Of a stretch of DNA of 52,302 nucleotides, positions 8,701 to 18,700 are shown piece by piece (position 1 is the stretch's first letter; the number at the start of each line of letters is the position of its first letter). Made by a program: the position numbers and the translations under genes. The DNA is from CAYZTD01 sp964638155 (GTDB taxonomy: Archaea > Thermoplasmatota > E2 > DHVEG-1): contig CAZWYI010000014.1 in assembly GCA_964638155.1 (NCBI GenBank), forward strand, positions 1 through 52,302, read 5' to 3'. Under the pieces are notes generated by a model. The model saw nothing but the letters and a program-made list of their open reading frames with translations, made no database searches and was not told the DNA's origin.

Positions 8701-11420
8701 CCGAAATCTACAAAATCAGCCGTACCTCCACCGGCCTGACCAGATGACAAATTACCTATCGCTGTAACCATCATAACTATAGATTTTATATATAAATCCC
8801 TAGGTGTCTTTTTAGAAGAAGGTAAATCATTATTATACTCTGGATAATCTTCTTCATTATAAGGATAAAGAGTATGAATACTAACCTCATAGCTTTTACC
8901 CGCAACAGCAGTACCACAATCCCGAATAGTAAAAGTATCCCAATTTCCACCTGAATAAGAACTTTGATTTTCGCCATAAGAATAATCATCAGAACTAGGA
9001 CTAGACTGCCCAGTCCAGCCAAGAAACTCACCAACAACCACTGAATTAAGATACTCATCAGTAACTGTAGATTTCATATAACTAACCGTCTTATGGACAA
9101 AATTACTAAGCTCATCAACAGTATTAACAGGTGCACGACCAACATAAACCTCAGGATCACTATCAGAAACACCTGAAACATAATTATAACTCATGCCAAA
9201 TTCAGCTCCTAAATTCAAACCATCAGTCGGAGTTTTACCATCGTTAAAACGGCCCAGGTAAGAATAAGGTAGGTCAGATGCCGCAGTTACTGGATTATCA
9301 AGTGAAGATGTTTTCCCTATACTAACCTGGAAAGTCTGAATCTCTCTATCACCATGAGAAACATAATACTCACTACCGTAGTTATAGTGACGATTAATGT
9401 AGGGCAATACATCTCCTTTATTCCATAGATGTCCATCTACCTCTGGTGGAAGAGAACCTACTTTTGTCCAATCAGAAGCAAGATTACCATAATAAACACT
9501 ACAAGGATATTCTAAGCCACATTTCTTATCAGGATCAAAATCTTCATACATATTCCAGTTGTCATCACCAGCTAACAAAACATATTCAACACCCCAATGC
9601 ATATATGCATCACGAATAAATTCACGTAACGCTAAAGCATTAGGTAAAGCACTAGTTTTATGACCTTGATAATTTATATCTGTCGGATATGTTAAAAGTG
9701 TACTAAGCCGATAATCCCTGCTTAAGTCAGCTCTTTTATACATAGTTGGATAATAATCCCAAAGAATATCAAGCGTTGATTTAATACTAACATTAAAACC
9801 ATCTAACTCTTCATGAGCTTTCGCTAGATCCTCAAGAGTATGATCTGTGGGAAGACTATTACCTTTACCCATAAGATAAGGAGTAGAAATAATCAACATA
9901 TCATAGTCCTCGTCAGGCTCACATTCACTAACATAATAATCAAAATTAAAATGAGGCCAAGCATCAGTAGATTTTCCATCCTTAGGCATCTTATATATAG
10001 TAGGATCATTAGACTCGATCACAATAAATTCGTCATGAATACCTGGTCTACAAGCATAATAAGGCCTAGAAATATGATAACGACTATCAGAATCTAAAAC
10101 AGTAGTATAAGGGAAAAACTGTCTAATATTAATTCCATCGGTAACATAATCTTGAAAAATCTTTTTAGTATCTATGCTAACAGTAACAGTACACGGATCA
10201 TCAGGACCCATAGAAACACCACTCTTAGGAGAAACATCAACCCAATTCTCATAAAGCTCAGGTATAACAATATTCCACTCCAACTCACCAGGATTCCTAT
10301 TCCAAAGTTCAAAACTAGTCTTTTTTATTTCACCCCGTTTGATAACACCTAAATCTATAGTAAAATCATTGTTACCAATTCTCTGATTAAGATACTCAGC
10401 GATATTAACAGCACCTCCTGAAAATGAAGAACTACCACTATCAAAACTAAACTCTATACGCGGGCCAACATCAACATACAAAACAACATAACCCTTGCCA
10501 TTATCCTCAGCAGCATTAGAATCAATATTAATATTACATCTATAAAGACCCCAACCCTTCTCAGTACCAGCTCCATCCTCACCATTATACAAACCAGGTG
10601 TAAATTTACCTTGGCCGCCCTTTGAATTATTAACTGTCCACTCAGCAAGAGAAGAAGTATCAACAGTAACTGTTACAGTATCTCTATCATATTTACCAGT
10701 AGAATCACCACTTGTCTTACTAAGTTCAATCCAATCAGTTCGAAAAGCAGCATCATCGCCTTTACCACCACATGCATAACATGAAACCGAAAGATCATAA
10801 TTAAGAGTTCCATAACCACCATTCCAAATATCAAAAGAAAACTCACCAATATCCGGTCTGCCCAAACTTAAAACATCCATCTCAGGAGAATACCTTAAAA
10901 AAACAGCACCCACAGAAAAATCAAGGTTAAAAACCTTAGAATCACCATAACCACCATCACAAATAATTCCAATATCACAATTATAAATACCACTAGAAAG
11001 ACCACTAGTATCAAGATTTACAGTAACAGTACAACTATTATTTTCATCATAAGTAACCACACCGCGTCTGTCCTTTACCCCAGGTGTCAAAGAACCACTA
11101 CTATGAGAAACCGTGATGTGATCCTTAAACATATCAGGGATATCGATCTCCCATTCAATATCTAAATAACGAATATTTCTATAAGGATCACTTATACCAA
11201 TATTAGAAATAACAAACTCAAAAGTCCTAGTTTCACCTAACTTAAGATCTCCAACATCACGACTACTAGGATTAAGAGACAAGATACCCATGTACATAAA
11301 TCCTGGATCAGGATCCTCTGTTGGTTTACTATAATCTGAAACTGCAAAATTAGCTGAGAAGCTTGAAACTAGGAATAGCCACATTACAGCTATTGCCAAT
11401 ATTCTTTTAACATCTTTCAT
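5769..11420 (-). CDS. Large secreted surface protein with inactive gingipain-like (C25) core, paralogue
   Basis: A protein of 1883 residues with a clear signal peptide (MKDVKRILAIAVMWLF, then SSFSANFA). A GAGGT ribosome binding site about 8 nt upstream supports the start at 11420. The architecture matches 64-5613: BACON-like repeats with SGxSTG/SGxSMGP signatures to about residue 440, a C25 gingipain-like core (YDMLIISTPY, LAGDDNWNMY, GVGIISHMGRS, FSTADYAGQFD), a further BACON repeat, the IPDQSIFVGDSF repeat, Fn3-like repeats, an acidic linker and the shared terminal domain. The position of the catalytic His is Arg1085 and that of the catalytic Cys is Asp1122, so this copy too has lost both catalytic residues, by different substitutions. 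It is probably a structural or binding surface protein (inference). It is divergent from the lipoprotein genes that start at 11726. Confidence 0.85.
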   Translation of the reverse strand: MKDVKRILAIAVMWLFLVSSFSANFAVSDYSKPTEDPDPGFMYMGILSLNPSSRDVGDLKLGETRTFEFVISNIGISDPYRNIRYLDIEWEIDIPDMFKDHITVSHSSGSLTPGVKDRRGVVTYDENNSCTVTVNLDTSGLSSGIYNCDIGIICDGGYGDSKVFNLDFSVGAVFLRYSPEMDVLSLGRPDIGEFSFDIWNGGYGTLNYDLSVSCYACGGKGDDAAFRTDWIELSKTSGDSTGKYDRDTVTVTVDTSSLAEWTVNNSKGGQGKFTPGLYNGEDGAGTEKGWGLYRCNINIDSNAAEDNGKGYVVLYVDVGPRIEFSFDSGSSSFSGGAVNIAEYLNQRIGNNDFTIDLGVIKRGEIKKTSFELWNRNPGELEWNIVIPELYENWVDVSPKSGVSMGPDDPCTVTVSIDTKKIFQDYVTDGINIRQFFPYTTVLDSDSRYHISRPYYACRPGIHDEFIVIESNDPTIYKMPKDGKSTDAWPHFNFDYYVSECEPDEDYDMLIISTPYLMGKGNSLPTDHTLEDLAKAHEELDGFNVSIKSTLDILWDYYPTMYKRADLSRDYRLSTLLTYPTDINYQGHKTSALPNALALREFIRDAYMHWGVEYVLLAGDDNWNMYEDFDPDKKCGLEYPCSVYYGNLASDWTKVGSLPPEVDGHLWNKGDVLPYINRHYNYGSEYYVSHGDREIQTFQVSIGKTSSLDNPVTAASDLPYSYLGRFNDGKTPTDGLNLGAEFGMSYNYVSGVSDSDPEVYVGRAPVNTVDELSNFVHKTVSYMKSTVTDEYLNSVVVGEFLGWTGQSSPSSDDYSYGENQSSYSGGNWDTFTIRDCGTAVAGKSYEVSIHTLYPYNEEDYPEYNNDLPSSKKTPRDLYIKSIVMMVTAIGNLSSGQAGGGTADFVDFGKEFSNTEGWTYVEEYNGYACGKINYKVNPKGGSVTLTIGSNMHMDFFETEGITSYISIYVNFYDHSKPDYDTFVVKVDGNEVGRYDDSEAKVASSSDCNSASCYGGAVFSWPLQKKLIDGADGLVGIPSAKFSINGLHDDVKDDDSSFFNDFEVRGWIGDDMINLINQGVGIISHMGRSEKQWPEYPSYNIMRMGEHDIRDLSNTVYPIVFSTADYAGQFDNNEGFSIYHARQMGELLLCDENGIVAGVFNSERMSGDESDAGKYQSMFWHKVFGENHTRIGDAFSLSKQSVRKGYNLYYGLNLFGDPALKIKGAEKIDPEPAVSPKSENIGLISYNETYSTSFDVYNVGDGNLVWDIEDNVEPIIFPFDHDTFVEIANEMLEDSNSSVSLSELKDRLKNFHSGMSSSQFECFDPESLNEGYVRYFYERFLRISPKSGNSMGPNDKTTVTVTLDIPSWEGFWNENWDTYDALDVNNIIPQIMVNVTLYILSSTFSYDINLVTNTGDSETFTLLINVDSPLVGSIPDQSIFVGDSFSDINLDSFVSDSDTPIEDISWSVSGNSNISVDISWDNVASIGYSSGWTGCKSFTFTATDDMGLSDSTEVVFEVSYDPDNNRAVISMPSPVNGSTGIPVDIGMLSVNIVDSEGDRFDWSITTVPDIGSSSGTAEYGGFKTCNIDGPLMYNTSYKWFVSAVDYGSGRESRSVFVFTTDFDPNADNGDSDEGGGSDSGDSSDDGSGEGDSGGEYLVDSNVPPVVDMLSPVNGSTGVSVELGFINVSIVDSEGDIFNWSISTVPDIGSCSQIDDLNGTKSCSVSDLDFNTTYTVFVNATDMGSGNTTSCVFGFTTETNGSDEDNESGDSEPVDVSVDIVSPVDGGFYLFNKLKGNFFNTIIVGDFDFVVNVSGNNISSVKNICFYLDGVLIDNVSFNESVSIYTCILDGFHVGFGDLIVKVFDTGCEVVAFDSLKDILMINFGIL
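6832..7131. repeat. 300-bp perfect duplicate, copy 2 (partner 1130-1429)
   Basis: Identical to 1130-1429 over 300 bases. The first mismatches are immediately outside (a/g at 1129 versus 6831, and t/c at 1430 versus 7132). Confidence 0.9.
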
Positions 11421-11725
11421 GTTTTAATACCTCGAAAGTCAAATATAATTTATATGTTAATTTTTATATATAATATATATTTGTATTTATAATACATAAA
11501 TATTTTGGAAAATATTCGAATAAATCTTAAAAAAATACATATGAAGTTAATCTATAACACACACAAAAAAAATATTTAATTATTTTTGTTTATATTGATA
11601 CAAATATAACTATTTGATTTGAATAATTAAAGAAACAGAAATATGACAGAGTGACGCTAAATTATTAATACTAAATTAACAATAACACATCCAAAATAAC
11701 TGCAGCAAATAAAGGGAGGGAAAAA
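11421..11725. promoter_or_regulatory. AT-rich divergent intergenic region
   Basis: This region of about 305 nt lies between the minus-strand gene starting at 11420 and the plus-strand lipoprotein gene starting at 11726. It contains several TATA-like tracts, for example around 11455-11500, and must carry promoters for both directions. No further gene is seen. A GGGAGGG ribosome binding site sits at 11714-11720. Confidence 0.5.
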
Positions 11726-12133
11726 ATTAACAAATTAAAATTTGTAGCTATAATTTTCACAATCATTCTAATTGTTTTACAACTGACAGGCTGTACAGAC
11801 TTAAATTCAACAAAATCAGATAACGGACAAAATAGATTTATCGGAAAATGGAGATACAACGACCAAGTTCAAAAATATGAATTTGACTTTTATGAAAATA
11901 ATTCCTTTTTTAGTTATTATGTATATTATTTTGATAACGGAGAAAATGAAACACACAAAGGTTGGGGAAAGTATAAGATAATAGAAGATAACAAAATAAA
12001 AATGAATACATCACATGGAAAAGGAGGAAAAGTTGACGAGGAAATATATGAGTATAGCTTCACTGGTGACAATAATTTTCTAACTTTGAGTAGCGATAGA
12101 AATACAAAATTTAAACTATCAAAAATTCAATAA
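11726..12133 (+). CDS. Small lipoprotein, apparent ATT start
   Basis: A protein of 135 residues with a short basic start, a hydrophobic helix and a lipobox-like LTGC at residues 19-22, so it is probably a membrane-anchored lipoprotein. The mature part (RFIGKWRYN..., YEFDFYENNSFF..., YSFTGDNNFLTLSS) resembles small beta-barrel, lipocalin-like or DUF5640-type proteins, and it parallels the next gene (KFIGTWKTN..., LIFYEDDTCRM, YSFSDDENTLILT). The frame has a stop at 11672 and no ATG, GTG or TTG before the signal sequence. The only well-placed start is ATT at 11726, five bases after GGGAGGG (11714-11720). Function unknown. It probably forms an operon with 12152-12505. Confidence 0.7.
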   Translation: MNKLKFVAIIFTIILIVLQLTGCTDLNSTKSDNGQNRFIGKWRYNDQVQKYEFDFYENNSFFSYYVYYFDNGENETHKGWGKYKIIEDNKIKMNTSHGKGGKVDEEIYEYSFTGDNNFLTLSSDRNTKFKLSKIQ

Positions 12134-12151
12134 AATTAAGAGAGAGATATA

Positions 12152-12505
12152 ATGAAAAACAAAATATTGAATATTGGGATATTAATAACTATAATTATTC
12201 TATTTTGCGGTTGCATCGACAACAAAGGAACAGTTGTAGATAAAGAAAAAGGTAAATTTATTGGTACCTGGAAAACAAATCAAGATTTAACCTTAATTTT
12301 TTATGAAGATGATACTTGCAGGATGGAAGGATTATTTAATGGACCAGGTGAATGGTATTTGGAAAATAATACAATTTTTATAACCTTAAAATTTGAAGGA
12401 GGTAAAAATTACATGTCGTATAACTATTCTTTTTCAGATGATGAAAATACACTTATTCTTACAGATTCAAGTGGTAGAGCCTGGATTTATCATAAGCAGA
12501 GTTGA
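12152..12505 (+). CDS. Small lipoprotein, paralogue of the preceding gene
   Basis: A protein of 117 residues that starts at ATG 12152, shortly after a purine-rich AGAGAGAG stretch and 18 nt after the previous stop. The signal sequence MKNKILNIGILITIIILFCGC ends in a lipobox-like FCGC. The mature domain has the same order of elements as the upstream protein (FIGTW, FYEDDTC, EWYLENNTIFI, YSFSDDENTLILTDSS), so the two are tandem duplicates. The family resembles lipocalin-like/DUF5640 small beta-barrels. The role is unknown, and the position beside two giant surface proteins suggests a cell-envelope function (inference). Confidence 0.75.
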   Translation: MKNKILNIGILITIIILFCGCIDNKGTVVDKEKGKFIGTWKTNQDLTLIFYEDDTCRMEGLFNGPGEWYLENNTIFITLKFEGGKNYMSYNYSFSDDENTLILTDSSGRAWIYHKQS

Positions 12506-12581
12506 ATTCTTTAATTTTATTAATATTTTGTTTTCCTATATTAATTAAAACCATAACCTATATATACCTAAATATATATTT

Positions 12582-12697
12582 CTTATCGAACAGGAGGGGT
12601 AATGCCTCTAAGAGGTAGATAAGTTAACTTAGATTATATATGACTATTTTCAAAAAAACAATCAAAAAATTCTGCCTCAAGCAAGTATTGAAAGGCA
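12582..12697 (+). promoter_or_regulatory. Candidate structured leader of the giant gene
   Basis: CTTATC (12582-12587) can pair with GATAAG (12618-12623). Inside, CCTC (12605-12608) can pair with either GAGG at 12594-12597 or GAGG at 12612-12615, so two folds exclude each other. A six-codon frame (Met-Pro-Leu-Arg-Gly-Arg, 12602-12622) follows an AGGAGG site. TGCCT (12674-12678) can pair with AGGCA (12693-12697), which would mask the AAAGG ribosome binding site of the gene at 12702. All of this is read by eye; no known riboswitch class was recognised. Confidence 0.35.
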
Positions 12698-12701
12698 AAG
12701 T

Positions 12702-15700
12702 ATGAAAAAGAAACTAGCAATAATTGCGGTCTTATGTACAATTCTTATAATATTTGCAGGTATAAGTCCAAACTTTTTTTATGGTACAGAGTACATGGAA
12801 AGTAAAGAAGGATACTCCTTTTCAGTATCATCGTCAGTTGACTGGTGGAATTGTAACTGGTCATACTGTAAAAAAATTACAATTGACCATACAAAAGTTG
12901 AATCAGATCAGAGCAATTATCCTGTTCTAATACGCCGTGATACTGACTCAGATTTAGCATCTCATGCTCAAAGTGATGGAGACGATATAGTTTTTGTAAA
13001 TAGATATAACAGCAGCCAATATGCTCATGAGATAGAAGAATATAATAGCGGGACAGGGGAATTAACAGCTTGGGTGAAAGTAGACAGTGTTTCATCAACC
13101 ACAGATACAATTCTATATATGTACTATGGTAATCCAGACTGTGCAAGTCAGCAAAATGTAACTGGCGCTTGGACTGATAATTTTAAAATGGTTCAGCACT
13201 TAAATGAAGGAGGAGGAAATGTTTTTGATTCAACCAGTAATGATAACGATGGTACAAACAATGGAGCAACAGATAACAGCAGTTCTAAAATCGATGGAGG
13301 ATATGATTTTGATGGAAACGACAATATAACTGTATCAGATAATAACAGTCTTGATATAACAAATAGTATAACTCTCGAAGGATGGGTAAAAGATCCTCCT
13401 TTTTTTGGTTTTTCTAAAGATGTGAAAATTATAAATAAACGCGAAGAGAAGCTAAATATAAACCCGGGTGAAACCTTTACCTGCAGTAGAACTATAGAAG
13501 GCTTTAACAAAAAGGTTGTTTTTGTTGCGCTTTCAACTGAAGAAATAAAACCAGTTGATATGAAAGTAAATAAAAATTCGATTTCTTCTGGACAGTATTA
13601 TAAAAATAATCCATCGTTAGATATCGAAAGAAAAATAGAAAATTTTAGACTAAAACTTCCAGATAAATTAAAGGATTTAGAAAATATTTTTTATTCAAAA
13701 TCTTTTAATTTAAATGGTAAAACTAAAATTGATATGAGTTTTACAACTCAAAGAAAAGATTTGTCAAGTGATGCTAGAATAAGCTATCTCGTTTTTTCAT
13801 ATGATGGAGATCACGATTATGAGACAACAACAAATCTCAATTCCAATTTTGGTTTTATTGACCCATCCTCAATTTTTAGATTTATTATTAGTTTTTTTAC
13901 TAGTGAAGAAAAAGAAAAACCTACATATGATGTTCTCTCAACTGATGAAGCAAAAGAACTTATTGATTCAGATGAGGATATATTAATTTTGGATGTTCGA
14001 ACAGAAGAAGAATACATGTATGGACATATCAAAGATGCAATTTCAGTTCCTCTTTCAACTATAGAAGAAAATACTTTTGATATCAAAAATTTAAATAAAT
14101 ACAAAAACAAAAAAATTATAGTTTATTCTAGAAGCGGGTATCAAAGTGAGCTTGCCTGTGAAGAACTTTTAAAATATGATTTCAAAAATTTATATAATCT
14201 AGAAAGAGGTTTATTTGATTGGAATGGAAAAGGATATAATACAACTGAAATTGAGTTTACTGACAAGGTTCATGAAAAAATATATACAAGTCTTAAAAAT
14301 GATACTCCTGTTTTCCTATTTTTTAATCATTATGATTACTATAACTTCTGTGAAGAACAAGAATCAATTGTTAAAGATTTAAAAACTAATTACGAAGATA
14401 ATATTACCTATATTTTTGTTGATGGCAAAGAATTCCCTAATATTACTGAGATTTTTGATGTTAGAGTTTATCCTACTATGTATTTAATTCAAGATCATAA
14501 CGATCTTGGTTTTTTGTATGCAATATTTGATGAATTTAAAAATGAAAGTTTTCTTGATACACTTTTTAATTTTTCAGCAAATACCGATAGTTATGCCAAT
14601 GGCCAATATAGTTGGCAGAGAAGTCTTTTTATTCATCATAGAATGGTAGATGTATCTACTGATGTAGGAAAACAGGTTGTCCATCATGGAGGAGCAAGAG
14701 TTATAGTAAAATATCGGGATTCTATGGTTGATGATTTTGGTGAGTACAACAAAAATATTGAAGAAACTGGTTTCATAAAAACTGTTAATTTTTCAGATAA
14801 AAAGCTTACTGCAGGAATTGTAACTGGTAGTAATTTTGATAAAATTAAAGATTGTGCAGATGTTGAAGCGATATATCCTGATTATAAGTTTTCTGCATTT
14901 TTAGATGAAAGCTTGCCTATAATCGAATTTGATAGATTAAAAAAAGATTTTAATTTTACTGGTAAAAATATTACTGTTTGTATTCTTGATACAGGTGTTG
15001 ATAATTCTGTTGTAAATTATAGTTACGGGTATGATTTTGTAAATGATGATTCTGATCCTTTTGATGACCATGGTCATGGAACAAAAGTTGCAGAAGTTAT
15101 AAAAACAATTGCACCAGATGTAAATTTAGTTGTTGCAAAGGTTTTAAATGAAAATGGTACTGGTTATGAGTCTACAGTCCTAAAGGGTTTAGAATGGTGT
15201 ATAGAACAGAATCCTGATATAATTAGTTTTAGCATTGGAACAAATGCAACTAGTTCTGGTTTTTATGATAAAAATTTTGTAACAAAAAAATGTAATGAAG
15301 CTGTTGAAAATGGTATTTTTGTTCTTGCTTCATCAGGAAATAAGGGTGAAAAAAACCTTTCTTCTCCTGCATGCGGAACAAATGTTTTTTCTGTTGGTTC
15401 TACTGATGATAATGATAATATTTCTACTTTTTCTAATGTAAACCCAATTCTTGATATGTTTGCACCTGGTGAAAATATCACAACATCGACTGGTACTTCA
15501 AGCGGTACTTCTTTTAGTACGCCTCATGTTGCAGCCTCTGTAGCACTTCTTCTTGAAAAAGAGTCATTGAATGCTTCTGAAGTTAAAAATCGTCTTAAAA
15601 CAACGGGTAAACCTGTAGAACATGTTTATAATGATACACTTACAATAAATATATCTAGAATAGATGTTTACAATGCAATAACTAACATTAAAACAATGGA

Positions 15701-18700
15701 GCCTTATGATTATTCTAACTGGTGGCATACCGAAACTCTGAACATGAATACTGATGAAGAAGCTATAGATTCCTATGATAATTCATATGAAACTATGGCC
15801 TGTTTTATGCCAGGTACTAAGGTAAATCTTGCAAATGGAAACTACAAAAATATTGAAGATATAAAAATTGGAGACTATGTTAAAGTTTACAATGAAAAAA
15901 CAGGTCAGATAGAAAATGCAACTATAAACAATATTCAAATTAAACAACACGATGATGTACACGAAATCATACTAACAGATGGAACACACATAATGCCCAC
16001 AGCAAACCACCCATTCCTAACAACCAAGGGATGGGCAACCATCTCAGGACAAGACGAAATGGGAATGAACTCAGGACTACTACAAAAAGGAGACCATATA
16101 TACCAAAAACAACCCAATGGTACAATAAAAAACATACAAATAACACAAATCACACCCATACAAGGAAACTACCTAACATACAACCTATTAGACATGCAAC
16201 ACGAGACATTCGTAGCAGAAGACATCATCGTACACAACTGCTGTTTTCTACCAGGAACCAAGATAAACCTAGCCAACAACACTACAAAACCAATAGAACA
16301 AATAACAACGACAGACAAAATAAAAGTATACAATGAGAAGACTCAAAAAATAGAAAACTCAACCGCAACAAGCATACAAATCAAAGAACACAAAGACGTG
16401 CACGAAATCATACTAAAAGATGGCAGCATAATAAAACCAACAGCAAACCACCCATTCCTAACAGAAGAAAAAGGATGGGCAACCATCTCAGGGCAAGACG
16501 AAATGGGAATGCAAAGCCAAAAACTAACCATAGGAGACCACCTAATACAATACAACAAAAACGGAACAAAAAAACCCATACAAATCACACAAATCACACC
16601 AATAAAAGGAACATACCTTACATACAACCTAATAGACACAAAAACAGGAACCTACCTCGCAGACAACATCATAACACACAACACATGCTTCCTACCCGGA
16701 ACACCAATAAACCTAGCCAACGGAAGTTATAAACAGATAGAAAAAGTAGAAATAGGAGATGAAATAAAAGTTTTTAACGAAGAAAATCTCCAGGTTGAAG
16801 ATGGCATAGTAGGATCTCTTGACAGACCAATGCATGATAATGTTCATGAAATCTATTTAGAAAATCAAAAGTTACTTAAAGCGTCTGCTAACCACCCATT
16901 CCTAACAGAAGAAAAAGGATGGGCAACCATCTCAGGGCTAGATGAGTTAGGGATGGAAGCAGAAGTTTTAGAAAAAGGTTATCATGTTTACGAGTATGGA
17001 ACAGATGGGGGCTTAAAAAAATTAAAAATAGTAGATATTGTTCCAATTAAAGGTAATTATTTTACATATACTCTTGTAAATACAAAACATAATACCTACT
17101 TGGCAAATGATATCATTGTCCATAATTGCCTCATGCCGAGTACACATATAAATATGGCTGATGGTACAAAAAAAGAAATAAAAGAAATAAAACCTGGAGA
17201 ATCAATTGAAGTCTTTAATGAAAATAATAGAACTATTGAAAACGCACCAGTAACCGGTACCAAAAAAACAATGATGAATAATGTATACGAATTATATCTT
17301 GAGAACGGAAAGAAAATAATGCCATCTGCTAACCACCCATTCCTAACAGAAGAAAAAGGATGGGCGACCATATCAGGGCTAGATGAAAATGGAAATTTTA
17401 CAAAAAAAATTAAAGAGGGTGATCACCTTTATTTTAAAAATTCTAATGAAAAACTAGAAAAGATCAGAGTAAATAGAATTGTACCTCTTGAAGGTAACTA
17501 TCTAATGTACAATTTTGTCGACATGAGTACAGGTACCTTCCTAGCAGACGGCGTAATAACTCACAATGTTTGTTTTCTACCAGGTACTAAAGTAAATCTA
17601 GCAAATGGAAGTTACGTAAATATAGAAGAAATAGAAATAGGAGAACATGTTAAAGTTTTTAATGAAAAAAATGGTGGAATAGAATCTGCTAGTGTTGATA
17701 ATATACAAAAAAATCTACTAGATGGTAATTCAAAGGCCTATGAGTTAATTCTAGAAAATGGAAAAATTCTAAAGCCAACAGGAACACATCCATTTTATAC
17801 TAGTGAAAAGGGATGGGCTACAATCTCAGGACAAGATGATACAGGCAGAAAATCTGAAACGTTAGAAGTAGGAGATTGGGTATTTCAACTACAAGAAGAG
17901 GGTACACTAAATAAAACAAAAGTTTTAGATATAATACCTATAGAGGGAAAATATTTAGTATACAACTTTATAGATATGAAGTATGGAACATATCTTGTAG
18001 AGGATATAATAACACATAATTGCTGTTTTATGCCAGGGACACAAATAAACCTAGCAAACAACACATACAAAAACATAGAAAACATACAAACCGGAGACAT
18101 AATACAAGTATACCAACAAAACAACCAACAAACAAAATGGAACTACATAAACAAAGAACAAATACAAAACAGCATAACAAACAAAGCATACGAAATCATA
18201 CTAAACAATGGAGAAAGCCTAACAACAACACCCACACAAAAAACATACGTTCAAAACCAAGGATGGACCACCACAACAGAACTACAAATAGGAGACACCA
18301 TAAAAAACCAAAACCAATACACAACAATCACAAACATCATACCAATACAAGGAACATTCATAACATACCAATACCTAGACAAACTAAACGGAGAACAACA
18401 AATCTTTCTAACAAACGGAGAAACAAAAAACATACAAGACCTAAAAATCGGAGACACAATACTAGGAAACATACAAAAAACAGAAAAAACACAAAATAAG
18501 GATAATCCAAACCAATTTTTAGAAAGACACCTAATAGCCATAATACCCAGCTATTATACAAACGAAGAAAAACAAAAATACTTCCAAAAAATAACAACAA
18601 AAACCAACCTACTTAACTTCACTATAATAAACATAACACAAGAAAACACAACAACAAACATCTACAACATAAACCAAGGAGAAATCACACTAAACGAAAC

